From Larix sibirica (taxonomy: Eukaryota > Streptophyta > Pinopsida > Pinales > Pinaceae), in contig NWUY0304506869.1 of assembly GCA_004151065.3 (NCBI GenBank), positions 1 through 10,828 on the forward strand: a stretch of 10,828 nucleotides of DNA. The letters run 5' to 3'. A program made the position numbers and the translations under genes. Under the pieces are notes generated by a model that worked only from the letters and a program-made list of their open reading frames with translations, ran no database searches and had not been told where the DNA came from. Below are positions 1 to 8,187 of the stretch, piece after piece. How positions within the stretch are numbered: position 1 is the stretch's first letter; each line of letters opens with the position of its first letter.

Positions 1-769
1 AGAGAAGGGTTGACACGGGTTCCTAACATATTGTCATTGATGCTATGCTTATCTCCAAGTGATGATACTGTTGGAAAATCATAGCTATAGTTTAAGAATT
101 CCTTGCCTGGAAATAAGAATATAAGTCATATTGAAGGTCAATGGTCTAGAAATAAAGGGGAGAGACCCACATTTCATAGGTATAAGTCTTATCATATTAT
201 AGAGATGTGCACTCTTTGACAATTAGAAATTTCCCAATTTCTTGGATGCTTGATCAAAGGGGTTGATCATGTCCCTCCCCCATTGAACCAACGACAACTT
301 TTGAGGCAGTGATGCATACCTTGAATGATCAAAGTGTTTCCAACATGGACCATATTGACCAAGTTGTTTATAGTTAGTTTGATGTTGATCCAAATGGTAT
401 ATATGAAGGGAATTTCCTAGGTTGTTACAATTTATATGCATCATTTGACTGTAGACATTAATTCCTTATGGCATAGGCATGCTTTTACAATAGATCCAAC
501 AGGAGGATTTAAATTGTAGAAGTTTACCGTATATACCAATGTTCAATATTCCCTACATTAGACTTAAAAATATTAAACAAGACCATTTGGACAAATAATT
601 CTTCATTTAAACTAGTTCTATAATAGTTGTCTATCATAATAAAAACCATAATACAAAATAATCAAATTCATTCATGTCAATACAGTAACGTGAATTGCAT
701 TTAACAAAATATTTAAGACACTCTTTTAGCCTTTTTTCCTTCACTTGGTCAACTCTAAATAACCTTCTT
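1..769. other. Intergenic, no gene recognised
   Basis: AT-rich sequence with stops in all frames. The longest open stretch, a 73-codon minus-strand frame at 223-444, shows no family motif, biased composition or neighbouring support, so I do not call it a gene. No LTR end, tRNA-like box pair, poly(A) tract or terminal repeat is evident. It is probably old repeat-derived DNA too diverged to read by eye. Confidence 0.6.
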
Positions 770-1030
770 TGTGTAACTTTTCGTATGTATGATCGATATA
801 AGGTCCACGCGGAAAACGTAGCTTTTCGGATGTGTGACCAACATTAGTTCCACGTTGTAAACGTATCTTTTTGGATGTTTAATCGATGTTAGTTACACAC
901 TGCAAACGTAGCTTTTTGGATGTTTGATTGACGCTTGGTCCATGTTACATCATTTATATTTTTGGACATTCCACTGATGTTAGGAAACGTAGCTTTTCAG
1001 ATGTTTAACCAATGTACAGTCCATATTTGT
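770..1030. repeat. Decayed 45-bp minisatellite, about six units
   Basis: The anchor AACGTA begins at 815, 860 and 905, an exact 45-bp spacing twice over, and again at 986. Each unit runs AACGTAGCTTTT(C/T)GGATGT, then a variable TGAYCRA-like stretch, then a GTTCCACGTTG-like stretch. A more diverged unit occupies 770-814 (TAACTTTTCGTATGTATGATCG). The unit at 950-985 is short by 9 bases and has lost its anchor. The last unit, from 986, fades near 1030. The period is divisible by three, but every frame has stops and no coding repeat is recognised. The units are well diverged, so the array is old. Confidence 0.85.
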
Positions 1031-2167
1031 TATGATATATAATTTGAAGAAAAGTATGTTGTATTCTACATTTGAGCAATGTATTTTCCCATCGCTTAAG
1101 TGACATTACGCCATGGATGTTGGACCAACATTAGAATCCATTCATGTTCGACAGAAAAAACCATTGAACAAGTGTGAATGAGACATTTAAATCCAACAGT
1201 GGTAGCTTGGACACAACTAGAAATTACCACACAACTAACAATCACTAACTAGAGGTGTTGTCTCTGTGGTTCAAGGCTAGGTAGGCTCACAAGCATCTCG
1301 TGGTCAAGATAACACAAGTCAAGTTTCTACACTTGATTTGTCACGAAGTATTATGTCTTCGAAGATGAATACCAAGCCTCTATTCTTTAAAATATGTTAA
1401 GTACAAGGTACAACACTCAATATGGATAATCTTTCTCCTTCTTCTCCATGTAACATGTACACAATAAACTACATAATAATGCAGTGTCCAATGAATATTT
1501 GGTCTTTAGTATGCTATTCAACCATCATGATTCTAATTCAATATGTTGTCGAGTGGTCTTCCTTCATGTGGTTTCAAACATATGTACTATTTCTTAGTAT
1601 TATCATCGAGTCTCGTTTCTTTATATCTTCCTAAGGAGCTTAAGCTTTCGTAACAGTACTCTTACCACTACCTTGAATGAAACAATGATGCCAACCACAG
1701 AACAAGTTACATGCTCAGTAAACCAACTCTATTGGAATTCAAAATTACCAATGAGTGCCTCTTCATTGTGTCTTACTCATGTGTAACCTACACATAAGAA
1801 ACTAGTTGACTATGCAATGTCAAATGAATCTCTATTACTTGGTATGCCCATCAACATCTAGTCTCTAACTCTGTATGATGCAAAATCCTTTATTTCATTT
1901 GGTTTACAAGGCTGATGCTCTTAACACAAAATTGAAATCAATACAACCAACCATATATGCATTGAAGGAATACATCCATTCTCAGTGCAAGAATTATTAT
2001 TACATGCTACATGAATAAAACAAAACAACAATACTTTGTCATTTTTTATCCACCAATTCCCAATGTCATCAGTATGTGTGGGTTGGCCCATGAGTAACAC
2101 CTTTTATGAAATGACAACTACTTAATCACATGTATGGGGCTACACTTCTTTAACATATGAGGAAGCC
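1031..2167. other. Intergenic, no gene recognised
   Basis: More than 1 kb with no supported feature. The longest open frame, + strand 1422-1634 (70 codons), is rich in Ile, Met, Phe, Ser and Tyr, as expected from random AT-rich sequence, and carries no recognisable domain. I read both strands for retroelement hallmarks (integrase HHCC, YVDD-like reverse transcriptase, RNase H motifs) and saw none. Confidence 0.55.
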
Positions 2168-2188
2168 ATATATATATATATATATATA
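2168..2188. repeat. (TA)n microsatellite
   Basis: An uninterrupted alternating A/T run of 21 bases, flanked by GGAAGCC on the left and GTTGCTTC on the right. The flanks GAAGC and GCTTC are complementary, so the run sits in a short potential stem. No function is claimed. Confidence 0.9.
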
Positions 2189-2753
2189 GTTGCTTCATGA
2201 GGGAGTGGAGTGATAATTCTCACCATGCCAAATGCAGCTCCAACACTCGCCCACACGCTAATGAGACATATGATAACAAGATCAATGATAGAGGGTGTGA
2301 TTAAACAATTCAATCATGCAATCTTCTAGCTTTCTCACATTCCCAACAAATGAATCGTATGAGATCAGGGAAAAGAGAATGCATCACCAACTACTTGTTT
2401 TTTATGATCAAAGACATTAAGAAAACTTGTCAAAATGGAAATATGCTTGCTTAGAATGCTATTTATGGGTGGGAGGGTGGAAGAATATTTGATTTTAGGG
2501 CCGATTCACTCAACTCATAAGGCCATCTCCATTAAACATGAACTTTCAAATGTGGGTTCAAATCATTCATACCGGATGGAAGATATAGCAAGTGGGGGTG
2601 GAATAAAGATCAATTTCAAGGTGGGAGGGATGGCTTAAAATGTTTTATGTTCCAAATCTCTAATAATCACATTTCCAACAATGAGAGCACACAACCAACA
2701 ATTAGGAATTATGCTCGACAAGGTAAGAGAATGACCCATCTACGATAAACACA
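2189..2753. other. Intergenic, no gene recognised
   Basis: No coding or RNA feature can be supported. A 67-codon + frame at 2435-2638 is Gly, Met and Ile rich with no recognised motif. The string GGTTCAAATC at 2555-2564 resembles a pol III box B, but no convincing box A lies at the right distance upstream, so neither a tRNA nor a SINE is called. Confidence 0.5.
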
Positions 2754-2890
2754 CCCCAAGAAAAGAAAATTTTCCTAGGCACTAATAAATTCACCCAAGG
2801 CAATACAAATTTTCCCCAAGCAAAGGAAATTCATCTAGGCATTGGTAAATTCACTTCAGGAAATACAAATTTACCCAAGCACTTATAGAA
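2754..2890. repeat. 60-bp tandem repeat, two units and a partial third
   Basis: The motif CCCAAG recurs at 2755, 2815 and 2874, a period of 60 then 59. Within each unit the order is CCCAAG, an AAAGRAAATT stretch, YCTAGGCAYT (TCCTAGGCAC at 2773-2782 and the matching ATCTAGGCAT in unit two), RRTAAATTCAC, then a second CCCAAGG or TTCAGG, then AATACAAATTT. An additional CCCAAGG at 2794 gives a 39 + 21 internal spacing. A partial third unit starts at 2874 and decays by about 2890. It is an old, diverged array without coding potential. Confidence 0.8.
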
Positions 2891-4029
2891 ATGCACAAAC
2901 ACGAGAGTAAATCACTCGACCAAAGAGATAATTTCCCGCACGCTTAAAAAAATCAATTTAGAAACTCCTACACAAGCGCAACAACCCTTAAATTCAGTCC
3001 CTTGACATCTAAGATCAATTGTGCATCCAATGCTGGAAATTATTAAGTTCTTAGAGCTCCATAGCTCAATAGTACAATGAAATCATCAATACAATGAAAT
3101 ATGCAACAATAACATTAGTTAAGCTACTTGTAACTCTCATAGTGGTTTCATAGGTCATTGGAAACCAATAAAGATTCATAGGAGCTCTCTTATCACATAG
3201 TAAGAAAATACCAACAAAGACTAAGAATGCATACCATAAACATTGCACATAAGATAGTATCGTACCATGGAAATCCAAATGGGAAAAACCACATTCAATG
3301 GTAAGTTCAACTCTTCATTAGGAAAACTTTGGTTAAATTGCAATGGGTTCTCTGGCGTCCTCCTTTTCTTACTACAAACTAGGAAAAATCCCTTTCAAAT
3401 TGAAAGTTACAATGTGAAATAGGAGGGATTGTTTGGTAGTGGGAAGGCCAAAAGACTAACCTTTCATTTCCTATTGCCCTCTTCAATTTTCTTTTCCATT
3501 CAATTTATTAATCACAATTTGTTGTCTTATTATACATTGCATTGCATTGTCTTCTCCCCAATCAATAAACATCATAGATTATCAAATTAAATTTAATAGT
3601 TGAGTCTTACAAACACTCTTTAGTTCATATACATTTTCGTATCAATTGTTCCTTCTCGTGTACTTCTAACCATATGTTATATGGACCACACTTATGTATT
3701 TGGATTGGGCCCCTTCTTATCCCTCATTTTCATGATATATTGTCCAGAGAAGATATTAAGTACTTCGATTAGACACCATAAGGCGAGGGTGAATCCAAAA
3801 AGATGGAAAACACTTTTTGGAAAGGTAGGCAAAGAGGGATGGTGATTTGTGAGGATCGATTGAGCTATTTTAGGATCACAATCGAGCTATTAAAAGATTC
3901 ATCAAGAGATTGATTAATCCCTCGACTAAGGTAATTTTTCGGGCAAACCAAATCATCAATCAATGGTTTAGTTAGGTTAAAAAAATTATAAATCATATTT
4001 TTTCTACACAAAAATTACAAACACAAAGT
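2891..4029. other. Intergenic, no gene recognised
   Basis: No gene, LTR or RNA is supported. Small items: an 11-base direct repeat TACAATGAAAT at 3073-3083 and 3090-3100; a perfect 7-bp inverted repeat CTTTCAA-A-TTGAAAG at 3392-3406; and an AT-rich stretch at 3975-4070. The N-terminal half of copia Gag, its primer-binding site and its 5' LTR would be expected at the right end of this stretch, but nothing matching the 3' LTR at 7751-8266 is found, nor a TGGTATCAGAGC-like primer-binding site. Confidence 0.55.
3852..3893. repeat. Short direct repeat, AGGATC...GAGCTATT
   Basis: Two adjacent units of about 20-22 bases. AGGATC occurs at 3852 and 3872, and GAGCTATT at 3862 and 3884. The inner parts read CGATT and ACAATC, so the second also resembles an inverted form. 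The repeat lies just upstream of the copia relic and could be a remnant of a promoter-type repeat, but that is a guess. Confidence 0.6.
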
Positions 4030-4604
4030 AGATTTTAACTTGTTCAAAAAACTTTTTAATATTTTTTTTAAATTACAAATCTCTAGTGAATAAGTTGCTT
4101 CTTTAGAATAAGTTGTATCTTCTAAGGATGAGCAATGGTGACTCAATAATAGAGCACCTAAATGCATTCAATGTTGTGATAAGTTAGTTATTGTTTGTGG
4201 ATATCAAAATCACTGAGGAAAAAATGTATAAGTCTATTGTGTTCTTTTCTAGATTCATGGGATAACTTAATCGCAGATATTGAGATGGATACAACCACAG
4301 TAAAGCTTGATGATGTGGTTTCATCTTTGTTGAGAAAAGAGATGAGGTGAAAGAACATGGAAGGACCAACCAAGGATTCCTTAACAGTGAGAGGTCGACC
4401 AATCGACAAAGGTAAGGGAAAAAACTCCAGCGTGAGATCTAGATCTAAGGGTAGATCAAAATTATTGGCTCAGTTGATGATAAAATGTTGGAATTATGGT
4501 AAAGTTGGCCATTACGAAATATATTGCAAGTCGAAGGTTACTAAGAAAAGCAAAGGATCTAATGAGACACAAACAACTAAAGGAAATTCTTCTCAAGATG
4601 AAGG
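4030..4604 (+). pseudogene. Copia Gag, C-terminal half with broken zinc knuckle
   Basis: Gag would form the virus-like particle that packages element RNA. From 4072 the text matches the C-terminal half of plant copia Gag: a Leu-Val-Asn-Lys-Leu motif, then Glu-His-Leu-Asn-Ala-Phe near 4156, Asp-Ser-Trp-Asp-Asn-Leu near 4255, and Leu-Asp-Asp-Val-Val near 4308. A weaker match may reach back to about 4030. Damage includes in-frame TAGs near 4105 and 4187, an indel in the A-run near 4216, and a TGA at 4348. The open frame from 4357 carries a basic Arg/Ser/Lys region and the zinc knuckle C-x2-C-x4-H-x4-C, whose second Cys is Tyr (codon 4495-4497); Cys 4486, His 4510 and Cys 4525 remain. This loss should abolish zinc binding. 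Confidence 0.85.
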
Positions 4605-4690
4605 AGGAGATATGTATTTGGCTTCAACAAGTACATATTTGATTGACTCAAGTGCATATTTTCATATGAATCTCCACAAGGAATGATTAT
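4605..4690 (+). pseudogene. Copia aspartic protease, active-site region
   Basis: The aspartic protease would cut the Gag-Pol polyprotein. In the same frame as the Gag tail comes Tyr-Leu-Ala-Ser-Thr-Ser-Thr, then Leu-Ile-Asp-Ser-Ser-Ala (catalytic Asp codon 4645-4647), then Phe-His-Met. The family motif is Asp-Ser/Thr-Gly-Ala, so the Gly next to the active Asp is replaced by Ser. A TGA at 4684-4686 follows in frame where the family has a Trp; TGG to TGA is the likely change. The protease core continues after the stop through a Leu-Lys-Asp-Gly-Arg-Ile-Arg-Thr-Leu motif near 4783. Confidence 0.8.
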
Positions 4691-6042
4691 GTGAATATGA
4701 GAAGTATGAAGGAGGATATTTCTTCTTGGGAGATGAATTGACAATTAAGATAGTTAGACGAGGAAGAGTTCTATTATTGTTGAAAGATGGAAGGATTAGA
4801 ACTCTTGGAGGTGTATTGCATATTATAGGTTTGGCTAGGAATATGATATATGTTAGCAAGATTAGCGATGCAGGTGTGCGCACTATATTTGTGAAGGATT
4901 CATGTAAAATAGTTCGAGGAGTGATGGTATTTATGAGAGGAATTTGGATTGACACACTGTACAAGTTGATGTCATCCTCTTTTCTAGTCGACAGGATCAA
5001 TCCATGGCATAAGAGGATGGGACATATTGGGCGGAAGGGTCTTCGAGCTATGAAAATCAAATTTATGGTCAAAGGTTTCCTTGATTTCTCTTTGGAAATC
5101 AAATTTTGTGGACATTGCATTTATGGAAAACAAAATCGTGTAAGATTCCCATCTGGTGCTATAAGGGAAAAATGGATTCTATAATTGATATATAGTGATG
5201 TGTTTGGACCTGTACAAGTCTCATCACTAGGAGGATCTTTGTAATATGTTTCCTTCAGAGATTATTTTTGTAGGAAAACATGGTTGTATTTCCTGAAGAA
5301 GAAATATGAGTTTTTCGGAAAATTCAAAGAGTTTAAATCTCTTGTAGAAAACCAAACATATAGGAAACTCAAGTTGTTGAGAACTGACAATGGAGGTGAA
5401 TTATGTGGTAAGCAGTTTGAGCAGTTCTATAATCAGTGTGGAATAGCATGTCAAAATACTACTCCATACACACAACACACATTAGCATAATGGAGTGGCT
5501 AAAAGAATGAATAAGACGTTGATGGAAAAGGAAATGAGCATGTTTGGTGGCTAAAAGAATGAATAAGACGTTGATGGAAAATGAAGGGAGCATGTTTGGT
5601 GGTGTAGGGATAGCACAAGAATTCTGGGAAAAGGTAGTCGACACGACCTATTATCTGGTAAATACATCTCCTACATTGAAATTGGTCAACAAGACTCCAC
5701 ATGAGTTATGGTATGGTAAGAATCCCTCTCTTTCACTTCTTATAGTTTTTGTCTATGATGATTTTGTGCATGTTCCCAAGGAAAAGAGGAACTATGGATA
5801 ATAAGATATTCAAATATATATTCATCGGTTACAAGGATGTAATGAAAGGATATACGTTGTGGGATATGTTGATGAGGAAAGCAATTTATATTAGATATGT
5901 GATCTTCAAAGAAGTCAATATCACGTCTAGGAATGAAGATGCTCCAAGGGATAAGGAACCAAAGAAGATGAAATTTTCCCTTAAGAATGAGTTACATGAT
6001 TACGATAAGTCAATTGAATCAAATGAAGAGGTGGAACCATAG
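4691..6042 (+). pseudogene. Copia integrase (GAG-pre-integrase zinc domain, rve core, C-terminus)
   Basis: Integrase would insert element cDNA into the genome. The remaining protease text runs to about 4950. The N-terminal zinc site is intact: His 5008, His 5023, Cys 5107, Cys 5116. The catalytic core shows Asp at 5197 (Ser-Asp-Val-Phe-Gly-Pro) and Asp at 5386 (Thr-Asp-Asn-Gly-Gly-Glu). The third acid, expected in Gly-Val-Ala-Glu-Arg-Met-Asn, is Lys at 5501 and again at 5553, because a 52-bp segment is duplicated there. In-frame TAAs stand at 5182 and 5242. A net insertion of about 7 bases in a CA-rich stretch (5467-5490) shifts frame before the duplication. The rest (Leu-Val-Asn, Thr-Pro-His-Glu, Val-His-Val-Pro-Lys-Glu-Lys-Arg, then Phe-Ile-Gly-Tyr-Lys) is readable, with another shift near 5800. 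Confidence 0.9.
5495..5598 (+). repeat. 52-bp tandem duplication inside the integrase
   Basis: 5495-5546 and 5547-5598 are two head-to-tail copies starting GTGGCTAAAAGAATG and ending AGCATGTTTG. I count three mismatches in 52, all within the span GAAAAGGAAATG versus GAAAATGAAGGG. The length is not a multiple of three, so the duplication itself shifts the frame. Being so similar, it should be younger than most damage around it. Confidence 0.93.
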
Positions 6043-7214
6043 AATTTGTTTGTTAGGAGGTTTGGTCAAGCAAGGAAACAAATTGAAAGGTATAGTCCAC
6101 CTGATTTTCGATCTACTTTTGTATTATATGCCACTCATGATGATCCGATATCTATTCAGGATGTAGTCATCTCGACAAAGGGTAGACACTAGAAGGAGGC
6201 CAGGGTAGAAAAAATGAAATCCTTGAATAAAAATTATAAGTGGGACTTAGTTGAGTTACCTAATGGAAGGAAATCCATTAGTAGCAAATGGGTGTTCAAA
6301 ATAAATTGAACACAATAGGTAAAGTTGAGAAGTATAAGGCTTGACTGGTAGAGAAAGGATATTCCCAAGTCGAGAGAGTTGAATTTGGTGAAATTCTCTC
6401 ATGTTGCAAAAATTACTTCCATTATATTACTAATGTCTCTAGTTGTAACATTTGATCTTGAAATAGAATATATGGAGTAAAGACAACATTCCTACATGGG
6501 GATCTAGAAGAAGAAATATACATGAAACAACCTGAAGATTTTACAATAAAGGGTAGTAAGGAGTTGTTTTGCAAGTTGAATAAAACCTTTTATGGTTTGA
6601 AGCAATCACCTAAGGAGTGGTACCAAAAACTTTTCACACACGTACTCTGATTGGGATTTGTGATAAGCAAAGGTGATCATTGTCTTTATTCCAAGTAGGA
6701 AGGCAGACATTTTGCTTATGTAGAACTGTATGTCGATGACATGTTGCTGGTTGGAAACAACATGGATGACATCAAGGAGGTGAAGATGCAACTATCCTCT
6801 AAATTCAACATGAAGGATATCGAAGTTTCTAACTTCATTTTGGAATGGATATTAAGAAACATTGAATAGTTAGAAAAAAATGGGTAAAATAGAGGAAGTA
6901 CATTGAAATAGCGCTGAAGTGTTTCAACATGTAGGATTGTAACCCCATCAAGCATCCTATTCCTATAGGGACAAGACTAACTATTGAATAGTTTCCGAAG
7001 ACACAAGAAGAAATAGAGGACATGGCATGTGCTCCCTATGCTATTGTTGTTGGTATTCTAAGTATGCAATGGTATGCACTCGACCAGATATTACTCATGT
7101 AGTGGTAGTATTGAGCATATGCATGTCGATACTTGGGAAATAGCATAGGTAGTTGTCAATAGAGTGTCGATGTAGTTTCATGGCACATATTCTACCAAGG
7201 GAGACTTGAAATCG
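6043..7214 (+). pseudogene. Copia reverse transcriptase (RVT_2), heavily mutated
   Basis: The reverse transcriptase would copy element RNA into DNA. A short linker (Tyr-Ser-Pro-Pro-Asp-Phe-Arg near 6091) leads to the RVT_2 start near 6190, with Trp-Asp-Leu-Val-Glu-Leu-Pro at 6241 and Ser-Lys-Trp-Val-Phe-Lys. Next come Lys-Gly-Tyr-Ser-Gln-Val at 6355, a shift near 6398, and Phe-Asp-Leu-Glu. A small deletion at 6474-6480 removes the first catalytic Asp of Met-Asp-Val-Lys-Thr. After it Phe-Leu-His-Gly-Asp-Leu, Tyr-Gly-Leu-Lys-Gln-Ser-Pro and the catalytic Tyr-Val-Asp-Asp (6729-6740) are clear, then Cys-Thr-Arg-Pro-Asp-Ile near 7076. There are many in-frame stops, for example near 6648, 6697 and 6868. 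The polymerase is certainly dead. Confidence 0.88.
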
Positions 7215-7699
7215 ACAAGGAACTAAATGTACATTTTTTTTTCGACGTTGATTGGGCTGGACATATTGATCGAAGGAGGTTGAACAACATTTATGTGTTT
7301 AAATTGTTCGGTAGATAAATTAGGTGGATGAGTAAGAGACAAGTTGTAGTTGAATTGTCAACCACACAGGTTGAATACATGGTAGCCACCCATGCGAGCA
7401 AAGAAGCAATTTGGTTTCAGAGATTGTGTTTAGGAATTGGGTTTGAACAACAAACTATGAGGATAGATTGTGACAGTCAGAATGCAATCTTACTAGAAAA
7501 TAACTCTTCTTATTATTCCAAGACAAAGCATATTGATTTGCATTACCATTTCATGATGGACATGGTGGAAAACAAGAAGGTGTTGCTAGAAAAGGTAGAT
7601 ACTTTGGGGAATATTGTAGATTCTTTGACAAAGTATGTGAGTACTAACAAGTTCTCTTGGTGTAGAGATGCAATGGGAATTTCCACACTGGTTCAATAA
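7215..7699 (+). pseudogene. Copia RNase H, best preserved domain
   Basis: RNase H would degrade the RNA strand during cDNA synthesis. The domain opens just after a nine-T run (7234-7242), with Asp-Val-Asp-Trp-Ala-Gly at 7244; family members read (V)DADW, so the acids are kept. A TAA near 7316 precedes the open frame from 7328, which begins Met-Ser-Lys-Arg-Gln. Leu-Ser-Thr-Thr-Gln-Val-Glu-Tyr carries the catalytic Glu (7373) and Asp-Cys-Asp-Ser-Gln the next Asp (7472). Ser-Lys-Thr-Lys-His-Ile-Asp follows, then the usual Val-Asp-Thr-Leu...Asp-Ser-Leu-Thr-Lys end of Pol. It stops at TAA 7697-7699, the expected end of the copia polyprotein, about 40 bases before the polypurine tract. Confidence 0.9.
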
Positions 7700-7740
7700 A
7701 TCGATAATCATTATCTCATGTTTCTACAATGAAGACAACA

Positions 7741-7750
7741 AGTAGGAGAA
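7741..7750 (+). promoter_or_regulatory. Polypurine tract of the copia element
   Basis: AGTAGGAGAA lies immediately before the LTR start TGTTGGGATG, where the plus-strand primer for cDNA synthesis sits in LTR retrotransposons. It resembles the AAGTGGGAGATT-type tract common in plant copia elements, with a few purines changed. Confidence 0.8.
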
Positions 7751-7815
7751 TGTTGGGATGTTATATTATTTGCAATGGAAACTCAGTCGATTGAGGTGCA
7801 GTAATTCGATTGGTT

Positions 7816-7894
7816 AGTCAAGGTTGATCAACTTGAGTCATGGTGGACTACAACTAACTAGATTCATGTTCAACCAATGGTTGACTACAGTCAA
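7816..7894 (+). promoter_or_regulatory. U3 cluster of W-box-like and dyad motifs
   Basis: AGTCAA at 7816-7821 is TTGACT on the minus strand. TTGACT-AC-AGTCAA at 7881-7894 is a perfect inverted pair. TGAGTCA at 7834-7840 matches the GCN4/AP-1 type bZIP core. GTTGATCAAC at 7823-7832 and CAACCA-A-TGGTTG at 7871-7883 are further perfect dyads. TTGAC(C/T) is the W-box bound by WRKY factors, and Tnt1-type LTRs are known to respond to stress and elicitors, so this is a plausible old enhancer. Function is inferred from motif matches only. Confidence 0.5.
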
Positions 7895-7994
7895 ATTGGT
7901 TGTAACATAAAGCCAAATATTTAAGGAAGTTCATCCAATAATCTTATACCTCTAGTAACTGATTTGGGTATCATGAATTAGAAATTTTTCATTT

Positions 7995-8015
7995 TATAAA
8001 TACCTATAAATATGG
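7995..8015 (+). promoter_or_regulatory. LTR TATA box region
   Basis: TATAAATA at 7995-8002 and TATAAATATGG from 8005 lie about 245-255 bases into the LTR, the usual place for the U3/R core promoter. Two overlapping candidates are present and I cannot choose between them. The transcription start would be about 30 bases downstream. Confidence 0.6.
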
Positions 8016-8181
8016 TATGATGTAATATTGTATAAAGTGATGATGTGTGTTGAGTAAATATTTACACATGAGACTTGATTGAGATTTGTTGATCATTGAT
8101 CAATATATTGATTATTTTGTAATGAATAAGAGGGAGTTCTATCTCAAAAGCTTGTTGGTTTTCCCAGTCAAGGGTTTCTGG

Positions 8182-8187
8182 AATAAA
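8182..8187 (+). terminator. LTR polyadenylation signal AATAAA
   Basis: AATAAA followed by TG/T-rich sequence (CTGTGTATTTTGTTTGTATGTC), downstream of the TATA region and about 80 bases before the LTR end, as expected for the R/U5 poly(A) site of a copia LTR. Confidence 0.55.

Noticed and set aside
61-90. TGTTGGAAAATCATAGC at 70-86 as a possible 5' LTR start
   Set aside because: Only the first six bases agree with the 3' LTR start; the sequence after it does not align with 7751-8266.
223-444. 73-codon minus-strand frame
   Set aside because: No recognised domain, and its length is expected by chance in this composition.
770-1030. CRISPR-like array
   Set aside because: Units are contiguous without unique spacers, diverged, and sit in plant-type DNA: a minisatellite.
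1422-1634. 70-codon + frame rich in hydrophobic residues, possible small membrane protein
   Set aside because: Composition is what random AT-rich DNA gives; no Kozak-like context, family match or neighbour support.
2555-2564. GGTTCAAATC, a tRNA or SINE box B
   Set aside because: No matching box A at 30-60 bases upstream, no cloverleaf and no poly(A) or target duplication.
3066-3278. 70-codon minus-strand frame with a hydrophobic stretch
   Set aside because: Isolated, no motif, and not part of any recognised element.
4184-4409. Two overlapping minus-strand frames of 72-73 codons
   Set aside because: Antisense to the Gag remnant, which has clear family motifs on the + strand.
4662-5120. 152-codon open frame on the minus strand
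   Set aside because: It is the exact antisense of the copia protease/integrase frame (4726-5184) and has no motif of its own.
5459-5702. Minus-strand frames with an internal repeated peptide
   Set aside because: The repetition is only the 52-bp DNA duplication read from the other strand.
6606-7023. Minus-strand frames of 61-79 codons
   Set aside because: Shadows of the reverse transcriptase; the + strand shows YVDD and other motifs.
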